Position numbers and translations under genes: made by a program. This document shows, in pieces, positions 1-7,291 of a DNA stretch of 64,000 nt (its first letter is position 1; every line of letters starts with the position of its first letter). This stretch comes from JANLYC01 sp963750495 (lineage in GTDB: Bacteria; Actinomycetota; Actinomycetes; Propionibacteriales; Nocardioidaceae). The notes under the pieces are model-generated. The model ran no database searches, was not told the DNA's origin, and was given only the letters and a program-made list of their open reading frames with translations. Location of the stretch: positions 1-64,000 of the forward strand of contig CAVVQV010000014.1 of the NCBI GenBank assembly GCA_963750495.1, given 5' to 3'.

Positions 1-128
1 ACATTGCTGAGGCTGTTGAGACGGTCGAGGCGGTCTGTTGTCCACAGATATGCCATGAGGGGTGGCGCAATGTCCCACATGTCCGGCAGAGTCCGAACCA
101 CCAGCCTTTCCGCACTCGAAGGTTTGTC

Positions 129-1415
129 ATGCTGCGCGCCTCAGCCGCACCGCCGCGGGCCGACCGGCCCGCCATCGACCTGCTCGACGCTGACGTGCGC
201 GAGGAAGTACGCCGCAGCGGCGTCGACCCGCTGACCGACGTCGCCGCAGTGCGCCGGTTCGCCACCTCAGCCGTTCAGGCCCACGACCAGCGCAGCCTCT
301 CCGGCGTCGTGCGACCGGTGGACGATCCGGAGCGCGCGGTTGACGAGCTCGTCGCGAGAGTGGCGGGGTTCGGGCCGCTCCAGCCCTATCTCGACGATCC
401 TTCCGTGGAAGAGATCTGGATCAACGAACCGCAGCGCGTCTTCGTGGCTCGCGAGGGTCGCCACGAGCTGACCACGACGATCCTGACTGCCGCCGACGTG
501 CGTGACCTGGTCGAGCGGATGCTCAAGACGTCGGGCCGCCGGGTCGATGTCTCGACTCCGTTCGTTGACGCCATGCTCCCGTCCGGACACCGGCTGCACG
601 TCGTCCTCGACGGGATCAGCCGCGGGTTCAGCGCGGTCAACATCCGCAAGTTCGTCGTCAAAGCGACGCGGCTTCGCGAGCTGGTCGAGCTCGGCACGCT
701 GACCTTGCAGGCTGCAGACTTCCTCGACGCGTGCGTGGTCGCGGGCCTCAACATCGTCGTCGCCGGAGGGACGCAGGCGGGCAAGACCACCATGCTCAAC
801 ACGTTGGGCTCGGCGGTCCCGGGTGGCGAGCGCATCGTGTCGGCGGAGGAGGTCTACGAGCTTCGTTTCGACCATCCCGACTGGGTGGCGATGCAGACGA
901 GGCAGGCGGGCCACGAGGGCACCGGCGAGATCAGGCTGCGGCATCTTGTCAAGGAGGCCTTGCGGATGCGCCCGTCCCGGATCGTCGTGGGGGAAGTGCG
1001 TGCCGAGGAGTGTCTCGATCTCCTCCTGGCGTTGAACTCCGGGCTCCCGGGCATGGCGACGATCCACGCCAACTCCGCCCGTGAGGCTCTGGTGAAGCTC
1101 TGCACGCTGCCGCTGCTCGCAGGCGAGAACATCTCCGCCCGTTTCGTGGTTCCGACGGTGGCTGCGAGTGTCGACGTCGTGGTCCACGTCGCGATCGAGG
1201 CCGGCGGCGTACGCCGGGTTCGCGAGATCGTCGCCGTTCCCGGCCGGGTCGAGGCCGACGCGATCGAGACCGAGCAGATCTTTCACACCCACCACGGTCG
1301 ACTCGTCCGCGCCCAAGGGATGCCGCCGAGGCTGGAGAGCTTCGACCTGGCGGGACTCGATCTGCATGCACTGCTCAGCTCGGATTCCCGCGACTCGACC
1401 ATACAGGCGCACTGA
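129..1415 (+). CDS. tadA: Tad/Flp pilus secretion ATPase TadA (CpaF type)
   Basis: This 428-residue protein is a secretion ATPase of the CpaF/TadA branch of the type II/type IV secretion ATPases. It would work as a cytoplasmic ring that powers Flp pilus assembly through TadB/TadC. The Walker A motif GGTQAGKTT lies at residues 213-221, and the His-box motif TIHANS lies near residue 311. The N-terminal ~60 residues are variable, as is usual. The ATG at 129 is preceded by GAAGG with about 7 nt spacing. The stop is followed by the tadB ATG one base later, so the two are probably cotranslated. TadZ and prepilin peptidase are not visible; the window begins just upstream, so they may lie outside. 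The family call is secure from motifs and neighbours. Confidence 0.95.
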   Translation: MLRASAAPPRADRPAIDLLDADVREEVRRSGVDPLTDVAAVRRFATSAVQAHDQRSLSGVVRPVDDPERAVDELVARVAGFGPLQPYLDDPSVEEIWINEPQRVFVAREGRHELTTTILTAADVRDLVERMLKTSGRRVDVSTPFVDAMLPSGHRLHVVLDGISRGFSAVNIRKFVVKATRLRELVELGTLTLQAADFLDACVVAGLNIVVAGGTQAGKTTMLNTLGSAVPGGERIVSAEEVYELRFDHPDWVAMQTRQAGHEGTGEIRLRHLVKEALRMRPSRIVVGEVRAEECLDLLLALNSGLPGMATIHANSAREALVKLCTLPLLAGENISARFVVPTVAASVDVVVHVAIEAGGVRRVREIVAVPGRVEADAIETEQIFHTHHGRLVRAQGMPPRLESFDLAGLDLHALLSSDSRDSTIQAH

Positions 1416-1416
1416 G

Positions 1417-2271
1417 ATGGGCGCGGCTCTCGGATTGGCGTTCGGCATCGGCGTCCTGCTGATCGGACGGGCATTCACCTCCTCGCCCCCACCGCGGGTG
1501 CATCTCCCGGTCTCGCGGCGGTTGGCCGACCTCCTTCGCGCCGCCGGCGTCGAGACGGTCACGCCGCTGGCTCTGGTATCCCTGTGCGCGGTCACCGGCC
1601 TGGTTGCCGGGCTGATCGTCCTCGGGGTCTCGCGCACGCCACCGGTGGCGGTCGCCTTCGCGGCCATGGCCGCCTACGCCCCGCTGGCCGTCGTCCGCTC
1701 GCGCGCGCGACGCCGACGTCGTGACCTGGCCGAGGTCTGGCCGGAGGCGGTGGACCACCTGGCCTCCGCCGTCCGGGCCGGGCTGTCCCTGCCCGAAGCG
1801 CTTGCCCAGCTCGGTCGGCGCGGTCCCGAGCCGTTACGGCCCGCGTTCGAGGCCTTCGGGCGCGACTACCAGGCCACCGGTCGCTTCGGTGCCTGCCTCG
1901 ACCGGCTCAAGGACCGGCTGGCCGATCCGGTCGGCGACCGGGTCGTCGAAGGTCTGCGGATCGCTCGTGACGTGGGTGGGGGAGACCTCGGGCGCATGCT
2001 GCGCTCGCTGTCCCGGTTTCTCCGTGACGATGCGCGGACGCGCTCAGAGCTCGAGTCCCGGCAGGCCTGGGTGGTCAACGGCGCGCGGTTGGCGGCGGCC
2101 GCACCCTGGGCGGTGCTGTTGGCGCTGTCTATGCAGGCCGAGGTCATCGGACGCTACCGGTCGGGGGCCGGCGTCGTGGTGCTGATCGTCGGTGCTGCTG
2201 CGTGCTTCGTGGCGTACCGGCTGATGGTCCGGCTCGGACGGTTGCCCGAACAGCGACGGGTCTTGCAGTGA
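1417..2271 (+). CDS. tadB: Tad inner-membrane platform protein TadB (T2SSF)
   Basis: This 284-residue type II secretion F-domain protein is one of two inner-membrane platform proteins on which the TadA ATPase acts. It has N-terminal hydrophobic segments (residues ~1-20 and ~50-90), a central cytoplasmic helical F domain containing EAVDHLASAVRAGLSLPEAL, and C-terminal membrane segments. A longer reading frame is open upstream, but the ATG at 1417, one base after the tadA stop, gives the expected length and a membrane-start N-terminus. Its last codons overlap the GTG of tadC (GTGA). It is slightly smaller than many TadB proteins. Confidence 0.9.
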   Translation: MGAALGLAFGIGVLLIGRAFTSSPPPRVHLPVSRRLADLLRAAGVETVTPLALVSLCAVTGLVAGLIVLGVSRTPPVAVAFAAMAAYAPLAVVRSRARRRRRDLAEVWPEAVDHLASAVRAGLSLPEALAQLGRRGPEPLRPAFEAFGRDYQATGRFGACLDRLKDRLADPVGDRVVEGLRIARDVGGGDLGRMLRSLSRFLRDDARTRSELESRQAWVVNGARLAAAAPWAVLLALSMQAEVIGRYRSGAGVVVLIVGAAACFVAYRLMVRLGRLPEQRRVLQ

Positions 2272-3209
2272 GCGGCGCGTTGCTCGGTGCCCTCGTCGGT
2301 GGAGTACTCGGGCTGGGCCTCGCCATCACGGCGGGTCGACTTCTGGTCTCGCGGCGGCCGAGCCTCGACAGTCGCGTCCTGCCCTACATCCGCGACGTGC
2401 CCACCACTGCGGTGGGATGGTCGCCGCAGCCACCGTCGAGCCGGCCCTCCTCGGCCTTGCTGGCGCTCCTCCGCCCCACGTTGGAGCGATGGGCCCATCG
2501 GCTCGAGCGTGTCCTCGGCGGTCGCGCTGCCATCCAACGTCGCCTCGAGCGGGCCGGCTCCGAGTCGACCGTCGAGGCCTTCCGGTTCTCCCAGGTGGTG
2601 TGGGGGCTCAGCGGTTTCGGAGCCGCACTTGCCGTGGGCGCCATCGGACCCGCGCGCGAACCGGGTCGAGCCGTGCCCTGGCTGTTGGTCAGCGCCGGCT
2701 GCGGGCTGCTGGCGGCCCTCGCCCAGGACCAGCGCCTGGGCGCACGCGTCAAGAGACGCGAGGGACGCATGCTCGCCGAGTTCCCTGTCGTGGCCGACCT
2801 GCTTGCTCTGTCCGTGGCGGCCGGGGAAGGACCGCTGGCCGCCCTCGACCGCGTCGTGACCGGGTGCCGAGGTGCGCTGCCCGACGAGCTGGCGATCGTG
2901 CTCGCACAGTCGCGCACCGGCATACCGATCACCGAGGCGCTCGATCGGCTGGCCCAGCGCAGCGGGTTGTCGATCGTGTCCCGGTTCGCCGAAGGCCTCG
3001 CGGTGGCGATCGAGCGCGGTACTCCGCTCGTCGACGTTCTCATCGCGCAAGCAGGCGATGTTCGTGAAGCGGCCAAGCGTGAGCTCATCGAGACCGGCGC
3101 GCGCAAAGAGGTCGCGATGATGGTGCCGGTGGTGTTCCTGATCATGCCGGTCACCTTGTTGTTCGCGTTCTTCCCCGGTGTCGTGGGGCTCAACCTGCTG
3201 GCGCCGTAG
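2268..3209 (+). CDS. tadC: Tad inner-membrane platform protein TadC (T2SSF)
   Basis: This second F-domain platform protein (313 residues) is thought to pair with TadB in the membrane. The GTG at 2268 overlaps the tadB TGA by 4 nt, which gives translational coupling, and it starts a hydrophobic N-terminus directly (VSGALLGALVGG). The central part carries the F-domain signature region EFPVVADLLALSVAAGEGPLAAL. The end is strongly hydrophobic (VPVVFLIMPVTLLFAFFPGVVG) and forms the last membrane helix. The reading frame is open upstream to 2202, but that would run deep into tadB, so the overlapping GTG is preferred. Confidence 0.9.
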   Translation: MSGALLGALVGGVLGLGLAITAGRLLVSRRPSLDSRVLPYIRDVPTTAVGWSPQPPSSRPSSALLALLRPTLERWAHRLERVLGGRAAIQRRLERAGSESTVEAFRFSQVVWGLSGFGAALAVGAIGPAREPGRAVPWLLVSAGCGLLAALAQDQRLGARVKRREGRMLAEFPVVADLLALSVAAGEGPLAALDRVVTGCRGALPDELAIVLAQSRTGIPITEALDRLAQRSGLSIVSRFAEGLAVAIERGTPLVDVLIAQAGDVREAAKRELIETGARKEVAMMVPVVFLIMPVTLLFAFFPGVVGLNLLAP

Positions 3210-3238
3210 CTGAGATCAACCGATGACAGGAGGAAGTG

Positions 3239-3406
3239 ATGGCACGGCGATGGACGTCGCGGATGCGTCGGCGTGACGAACGGGGTGACATCCCCGGGTG
3301 GGTGATGATCACGGTCATGACCATCGTGATCGCGTCCGCGATCCTGGTGGTCTTCCAGGACCGGGTGACGTCGTTCCTGAGCGCCACCCTCAACGACTAC
3401 ATGTAG
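3239..3406 (+). CDS. 55-residue Flp-like pilin peptide of the tad locus
   Basis: This 55-residue peptide has a positively charged head rich in Arg, the sequence RGDIPGWVM, one hydrophobic helix (residues ~21-41) and a short amphipathic tail. An excellent ribosome binding site (ACAGGAGG) precedes the ATG at 3239; a GTG immediately upstream (3236) is an alternative. Size, topology and position, directly after tadC and before TadE-like genes, fit the major Flp pilin or a Flp-like subunit. It lacks an obvious Glu at position +5 after a processing Gly, the hallmark of Flp prepilins, so its identity as the pilin is inferred from context rather than from a motif. Confidence 0.75.
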   Translation: MARRWTSRMRRRDERGDIPGWVMITVMTIVIASAILVVFQDRVTSFLSATLNDYM

Positions 3407-3423
3407 GTCGGCGGCGCGATCCG

Positions 3424-3822
3424 GTGTCTCGACGATCTGACCATCGGCGATCGCAACGGGGTTCGGCGATCGCCGACTTCGCATTGGTGTCGGTGGTTCT
3501 GGTGCCGTTGTTCTTCGGCATCTTGCAGCTGGCGTTGATCTGGCACGTGCGCACGACACTGACGTCGGCGGCGTCCGAGGGGGCACGCTATGGCGCGGCG
3601 TTCGACCGTACGACGCAGGACGGGCGCCGGCGTACCGCTGACACGATCGACGACACCTTCGGCACCGGGTTCTCCGCCGAGGTGACGGCCGAGGACGCCA
3701 GCGTTTCCGGGCGGCCCGGGGTCGAGGTCGATGTGGTGGCCGACGTACCCGTGCTGGGCTTCTGGGGACCGACGATCACCGTGCATGTCTCGGGTCATGC
3801 GGTCAAGGAGGTGCTGCCATGA
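3424..3822 (+). CDS. TadE-like pseudopilin / pilus assembly protein (first)
   Basis: This is a TadE-family protein of about 132 residues. The pattern is a short basic head, then RGSAIADFALVSVVLVPLFF, the typical TadE motif in which a small residue/Gly precedes a hydrophobic helix with an acidic residue near its start. A ~95-residue periplasmic-side domain follows. GTG at 3424 is the most economical start; the frame is open further upstream, but that would overlap the 55-residue peptide gene. No strong Shine-Dalgarno is present, so translation may depend on coupling. The stop overlaps the next gene (ATGA). TadE-like proteins are processed by the Tad prepilin peptidase and help pilus assembly. 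Confidence 0.85.
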   Translation: MSRRSDHRRSQRGSAIADFALVSVVLVPLFFGILQLALIWHVRTTLTSAASEGARYGAAFDRTTQDGRRRTADTIDDTFGTGFSAEVTAEDASVSGRPGVEVDVVADVPVLGFWGPTITVHVSGHAVKEVLP

Positions 3823-4280
3823 CCTGGCCACGGGACGGCCGCGGGGCAGGTCGAGGCGAAGCCGGGTCGGCCGTGGTGGAGCTGATTTGGCTCGGCCTGC
3901 TTCTGATGATCCCGCTCGTCTACGTGATGATCTCGATCATCACGGTGCAGCGGTCCGCGTTCGGCGCGACGGAGGCCGCCCGCGCCGCGGGTCGGGCGTT
4001 CATCCTGGCTCCGGACGTGGAGACCGCGCGGGCGCGAGCCTTTGCAGCCGCACAGATATCGATGCGCGACGAGAGTGTCAGCCTGTCGCCCGACGAACTG
4101 CAGATCAACTGTCGGCCGACCCCCAGGTCATGCTTGCAGCCGGGATCGTCCGTCGAGGTCCGCCTCCACCTGCAGGTGGCGTTACCACTGATGCCGGCGA
4201 TGTTCGGAGAATCGGCCGCTTCGATCGCGGTCGAGGCCGAGCACCGGGAGCCGTTCGGCGCCTACCGGGAGACCGGCTGA
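3819..4280 (+). CDS. TadE-like pseudopilin / pilus assembly protein (second)
   Basis: This 153-residue TadE-family protein has a basic head, then GSAVVELIWLGLLLMIPLVYVM. The Glu follows the start of the hydrophobic helix as in true TadE/TadF pseudopilins, and is better conserved here than in the neighbouring Flp-like peptide. The extracytoplasmic part contains two cysteines (NCRPTPRSC) that could form a disulfide. It overlaps the upstream gene by 4 nt and ends with a TGATG overlap into the third gene, so the three small pseudopilin genes are a translationally coupled set. Confidence 0.87.
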   Translation: MTWPRDGRGAGRGEAGSAVVELIWLGLLLMIPLVYVMISIITVQRSAFGATEAARAAGRAFILAPDVETARARAFAAAQISMRDESVSLSPDELQINCRPTPRSCLQPGSSVEVRLHLQVALPLMPAMFGESAASIAVEAEHREPFGAYRETG

Positions 4281-4717
4281 TGAATCGCGGGCCGCAGCGC
4301 AGCGAGACCGGCCAGATCACGGCGATGCTGGTGATCCTGACCATCTGTCTGGTCATCGCGGTCGCCGCCGTCACCGATATCTCGGGCAGCTATCTGCGCC
4401 GGCAGGCCGCCAAGTCCTTGGCCGACGGCGCTGCTCTGGCGGCCACGACGGCAACCGCCACCGGCGCCATCTATGGCGACCAGGACGCGCACTACGTGAC
4501 GCTCGACGAGACCACCGCGACAGTCGCCGTCGATCGATACCTGCACACCGTCGGCGCCTACCGCTCCTACCCGGGGTTGACGGTCGACGTCCGCGTGGTC
4601 GGTCATGCCGTCGAGGTGGCGCTCGTCATGCCCTACCGGTTGCCCGTCCGGATGCCCGGCGTCGACGCGACCACGACGATCCACGCCCGTGCTGCCGCCG
4701 CCCTCCCGATCTACTGA
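4280..4717 (+). CDS. TadG/Rv3660c-type pilus assembly protein (Flp pilus-assembly TadE/G-like)
   Basis: This 145-residue membrane-anchored protein has the N-terminal pattern of helicase/secretion-neighbourhood TadE/TadG-like proteins: SETGQITAMLVILTICLVIA, a single hydrophobic helix, then SYLRRQAAKSLADGAALAAT. The latter is typical of putative Flp-pilus-assembly TadG-like N-terminal domains. The ATG at 4280 shares its A with the preceding stop. It is the last gene of the locus; an inverted repeat 15 nt downstream (4732-4777) may terminate the operon. It is much shorter than full-length TadG, with no von Willebrand domain. Confidence 0.82.
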   Translation: MNRGPQRSETGQITAMLVILTICLVIAVAAVTDISGSYLRRQAAKSLADGAALAATTATATGAIYGDQDAHYVTLDETTATVAVDRYLHTVGAYRSYPGLTVDVRVVGHAVEVALVMPYRLPVRMPGVDATTTIHARAAAALPIY

Positions 4718-4731
4718 GGATGAACCGGCCC

Positions 4732-4777
4732 TGTGGCTGAACAAGCGCAAGACCGGTCGCCCGTACCTTCAGCCACA
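4732..4777. terminator. Inverted repeat after the tad operon
   Basis: TGTGGCTGAA (4732-4741) is exactly complementary to TTCAGCCACA (4768-4777), giving a perfect 10-bp stem around a 26-nt loop that itself contains ACCGGT. It lies 15 nt after the last tad-locus stop codon. It has no T-tract, as is common in GC-rich actinobacteria. Read as a likely terminator or mRNA-end hairpin. Confidence 0.5.
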
Positions 4778-4953
4778 ACCTGCTCCCGGTCAGACCCAGG
4801 GTCCTGAGAAGGCCGAGCTCGGCAGGACCTCTCGTGGGTACTAAGACCAAAGGACGATGCCGTCGCAACCAGACCGGACGATAGTGGCGGGAGTGGGAAC
4901 GGCGAGCCGCCGACGCCGGCCTGGGTCGGCTGCTCTCGACGAAGGAGCAGCGC

Positions 4954-5868
4954 ATGCGAGCACGACTTCTGGTTTTCGGCCTGTTGTTGACCGTGGCGAT
5001 CCTCGGGATCCCCACCAGCGCGCTGGCCGCTGGAAGCATCGGCGCACTGACCATCAACCCCGACACCGTCCGGGACGGGGCATCGACGACGGGAACGGTC
5101 AGTCTGGCCTTCGCAGACCCTGATCCGACCGTCGTCCGCTTCTTCTCCAGCGACCCGTCCGTGGCTCAGGTGCCGGTATCCATCACCATTCCAGCCGGCC
5201 AGACAACAGGCACCTTCACGATCACGACGAACGCGGCCGCGCCACCGACCATCGTCCAGATCATGGGCGCTACTCCCGACAACATCTCCAGGACCCACAA
5301 CCTGTCGGTCAACCCGGCAACGCCCTCAGGGCCGACCCTCACGTCGGTCTCGTTCGTGCCGACGTCGGTCGTCGGAGGCCAGAACGCCACCGGGACGGTG
5401 CGGTTCTCGGCACCCATGACGCAGGGGGCTGTCGTTCAGCTGGCGAGCAGCAACCCTGCGGTCGCGCAGGTCCCCCAGGAGACCGTGGTGAACGCCAACG
5501 CGTCGACGGGCACCTTCAACCTGTCGACCGCGCCGGTGTCGAGCAGTACCAGTGTCACGGTCACGGCCTCGTGGTTCGGCGTCACCAGGACAGCCACGAT
5601 CACCGTGACCCCCGGAGCGCCACCAGCGGCGGACGTCGTACGCATCACCAAGGCCACCTGGAAGTCGGGGCTCCTGACCATCGAGGCGACCAGCACGAAC
5701 CCGAACGCCATCCTGACGGTGTACTCGTCGTCAGGGAGCTTCATGTTCACGCTGACGAACAAGGGCGGGGGGCGGTACGCCGACCAGCGCGGGTGGGTCG
5801 ACAACCCACGGCGGATCAGCGTGCGCAGCAACTTCGGCGGCTCGGCGACGGCGAACCTGAAGACCTGA
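4954..5868 (+). CDS. Secreted protein with tandem Ig-like/Calx-type repeats
   Basis: This 304-residue exported protein of unknown function has a clear Sec signal peptide at residues 1-26 (MRARLLVFGLLLTVAIL, ending in ALA before AGS). Two homologous beta-sandwich repeats follow (about 28-115 and 120-205). Each contains a 'TGTVxF/L', 'SSDPSVAQVP / SSNPAVAQVP' and 'TGTFxxxT' block. A third, different C-terminal domain (~215-304) is rich in Ser, Thr and Asn. The start is fixed by AAGGAG at 4942-4947. There is no sortase motif or membrane anchor, so it should be released or wall-associated. It may be an adhesin-like companion of the Tad pilus, but that rests only on proximity. Confidence 0.85.
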   Translation: MRARLLVFGLLLTVAILGIPTSALAAGSIGALTINPDTVRDGASTTGTVSLAFADPDPTVVRFFSSDPSVAQVPVSITIPAGQTTGTFTITTNAAAPPTIVQIMGATPDNISRTHNLSVNPATPSGPTLTSVSFVPTSVVGGQNATGTVRFSAPMTQGAVVQLASSNPAVAQVPQETVVNANASTGTFNLSTAPVSSSTSVTVTASWFGVTRTATITVTPGAPPAADVVRITKATWKSGLLTIEATSTNPNAILTVYSSSGSFMFTLTNKGGGRYADQRGWVDNPRRISVRSNFGGSATANLKT

Positions 5869-6032
5869 AGACCGATCGGACCGACGCCGGTCTCGAGCAC
5901 AGGGAGAGCCTCGGCAGTGGGCTCATCGACCTGCGCGATCATCCGACGAACTCGTGTGGTGGGCCAGGACGTTGGCCAACGCGTGCGCAGCCTGAGCCGC
6001 TTCCGGCGCCCGACCTGCCACACAAAAGAGTG

Positions 6033-6075
6033 CGGGGAGGATCGGTGGGGTGTGAAACCCCGGTGATCCTCCCCG
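6033..6075. terminator. Nested hairpin between convergent genes
   Basis: The 11-bp arms CGGGGAGGATC (6033-6043) and GATCCTCCCCG (6065-6075) pair perfectly. The enclosed loop carries its own small hairpin, GGGG (6047-6050) with CCCC (6058-6061). It lies between the secreted Ig-like gene on + and the small gene on -, so it could stop transcription from both sides. Confidence 0.5.
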
Positions 6076-6083
6076 GACTGCAT

Positions 6084-6100
6084 CCGGCCTTCATGGCCGG
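6084..6100 (-). terminator. Short hairpin just after the small minus-strand gene
   Basis: CCGGCC (6084-6089), a TTCAT loop and GGCCGG (6095-6100) lie one base beyond the stop codon of the 61-residue gene on the minus strand. The 6-bp all-GC stem is short, but the position fits a terminator acting together with the larger hairpin at 6033-6075. Confidence 0.4.
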
Positions 6101-6101
6101 G

Positions 6102-6287
6102 TCAGGCGGCGTGATGGCTACGGGCGAAGCCCCACCACCGTGGACGCCTCGGGCGAGCGTCGTCGGGCTGCTGCTGCGTCCGGCTGCTCGACCGGATGCG
6201 GCGGCGGTTCTCGGCGTCACGTACGAGCTCGCGGCGCTGGGCGTTGGCGATGTCCAACAGAATCGATCCGGTGTGCTGCGGGTACAT
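6102..6287 (-). CDS. Small Arg-rich protein (61 aa), unknown function
   Basis: This predicted 61-residue protein starts at the ATG complementary to 6285-6287. An AGGAGA ribosome binding site sits at ideal distance upstream on the minus strand, which is the main reason to believe the gene. The sequence begins MYPQHTGSILLDIANAQRR, a helix-forming head, and continues into a very basic, Arg/Gln-rich tail (RRRIRSSSRTQQQ...RPRRPRWWGFARSHHAA). Short proteins with this kind of head and an Arg-rich tail are common as unannotated genes in actinobacteria. I cannot assign a function; RNA, DNA or membrane-surface binding would be guesses from charge alone. A hairpin follows the stop. Confidence 0.6.
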   Translation of the reverse strand: MYPQHTGSILLDIANAQRRELVRDAENRRRIRSSSRTQQQPDDARPRRPRWWGFARSHHAA

Positions 6288-6474
6288 GGTGTCTCCTCTT
6301 GAAGGTGTTGCGCGGGCTGATGAGAAGACTCTGCGCGTAAGGCAGGGGGTCGGACATCGGTACGATGACCTATCTCTGCGAGGCGAGGCCGCCTTAGGCG
6401 CGGTGCATCCTGGCGACTACCTCAGAAGAGCGTCTGACCTGGGAAAATGCGAGCAGGCTCGGACCCACGCGGAA

Positions 6475-6490
6475 GGCGCCGACCGGCGCC
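6475..6490 (-). terminator. Hairpin downstream of the sulfotransferase gene
   Basis: GGCGCC (6475-6480), GACC loop, GGCGCC (6485-6490) forms a compact 6-bp stem with a tetraloop, extendable by one A-T pair. It lies 29 nt beyond the stop of the minus-strand sulfotransferase gene. Plausible terminator; not followed by T's. Confidence 0.35.
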
Positions 6491-6518
6491 CTCTCAGGAC
6501 CCCCCGGACCGCCAGCGA

Positions 6519-7163
6519 TCAGTGGGTCGCAACGGTCGCGGCGTCGAACTCGTAGCCGAAGGCCGCGATGTCCGCGGCGTACATCTTCGCCACCAGATCG
6601 CGGGTTTGCGGGGTGTAGTACTCGCGCCAGTCCTTGTGAGCGCTTGTGTTGAACTGAGGGACTGCAGCCAACGGCGGGAGGCCGAGTCTGGCTCGGATCG
6701 CCGCTACGTCGGCGTCGAACGTCTCGGTGCGTCCGACGAAGTCGGCCCGGCGGGGGCCAGCGGTCAGGTAGTTGACCTGGGGCCGCTTGAGGCGCGGGAA
6801 CTCCTCGGAGCCGTACGTCACGAAGTCGGCGAACTCGGTGTACTCGCCGGCTTTCATCCACCAGTTGTCGCGTTGCAGATTGCGGATGGCCGTCTCGTCC
6901 CCGGCGGCTGCCCGCTCGTGGCACTGCATGATCATTGCCCACCAGGACACCAGCCGGGACCAGGGGTTACGCACGAACCCGAAGATCCAGTAGGAGGCCA
7001 GCGCGGGCTCCTGGCGCAGCGCCCCTTGCAGCTGGATGTGCCGCTTGCCGGCCGGGTCTCCCCGCACGTCAGGGATCTCGGCGTCCAGCATCGCGTCAAT
7101 CGTGGAACCACCGGTCTTCTGCACGTGGATGAAGACGAAACGGTGCTGGTCGGAGACGCGCAT
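6519..7163 (-). CDS. Sulfotransferase family 2-like protein
   Basis: This 214-residue cytoplasmic enzyme would transfer sulfate from PAPS to an unknown acceptor. The PAPS 5'-phosphosulfate loop is near the N-terminus (FIHVQKTGGSTI, ~residues 10-21). The 3'-phosphate motif FVRNPWSRLVS is near residues 62-72. Both match the carbohydrate-type sulfotransferase (Sulfotransfer_2) fold. The gene is monocistronic and divergent from paaA. A TAGACT box at 7170-7175 lies six bases before the ATG with no Shine-Dalgarno, suggesting a leaderless transcript. The acceptor (glycan, lipid or small molecule) cannot be told from sequence, and nothing nearby points to a pathway. Confidence 0.85.
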   Translation of the reverse strand: MRVSDQHRFVFIHVQKTGGSTIDAMLDAEIPDVRGDPAGKRHIQLQGALRQEPALASYWIFGFVRNPWSRLVSWWAMIMQCHERAAAGDETAIRNLQRDNWWMKAGEYTEFADFVTYGSEEFPRLKRPQVNYLTAGPRRADFVGRTETFDADVAAIRARLGLPPLAAVPQFNTSAHKDWREYYTPQTRDLVAKMYAADIAAFGYEFDAATVATH

Positions 7164-7169
7164 GCGCAG

Positions 7170-7175
7170 AGTCTA
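7170..7175 (-). promoter_or_regulatory. -10 box for leaderless sulfotransferase mRNA
   Basis: TAGACT on the minus strand, exactly 6 nt before the ATG, with no ribosome binding site between. Confidence 0.5.
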
Positions 7176-7279
7176 CGCAGCGGCAATGGCCGGGCTGGCC
7201 TGGGAGAAGGCGGCGTTGAGTGAGGCAGAGTGTGACACTTACAGAGCACCTTTGTCGTCAAGGCGTCATATTGATGCGC

Positions 7280-7285
7280 TAGGAT
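7280..7285 (+). promoter_or_regulatory. -10 box for leaderless paa operon mRNA
   Basis: TAGGAT ends 6 nt before the paaA ATG (7292) and there is no Shine-Dalgarno, so transcription should begin at or next to the start codon. No convincing palindromic operator was found in 7176-7291. Confidence 0.5.
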
Positions 7286-7291
7286 GGCAGC

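Noticed and set aside
38..46. TTGTCCACA, a perfect actinobacterial DnaA box
   Set aside because: Single isolated copy just before tadA; no cluster, no dnaA or dnaN nearby.
4..234. 76-codon open frame at the very start
   Set aside because: Overlaps tadA in another frame, no ribosome binding site, no recognisable protein.
5571..6302. Plus-strand 243-codon open frame between the Ig-like gene and the small minus gene
   Set aside because: Runs out of the end of the Ig-like gene in another frame and through two hairpins; poor codon use.
7176..7291. A PaaR-type palindromic operator upstream of paaA
   Set aside because: I found no convincing inverted repeat in this gap.
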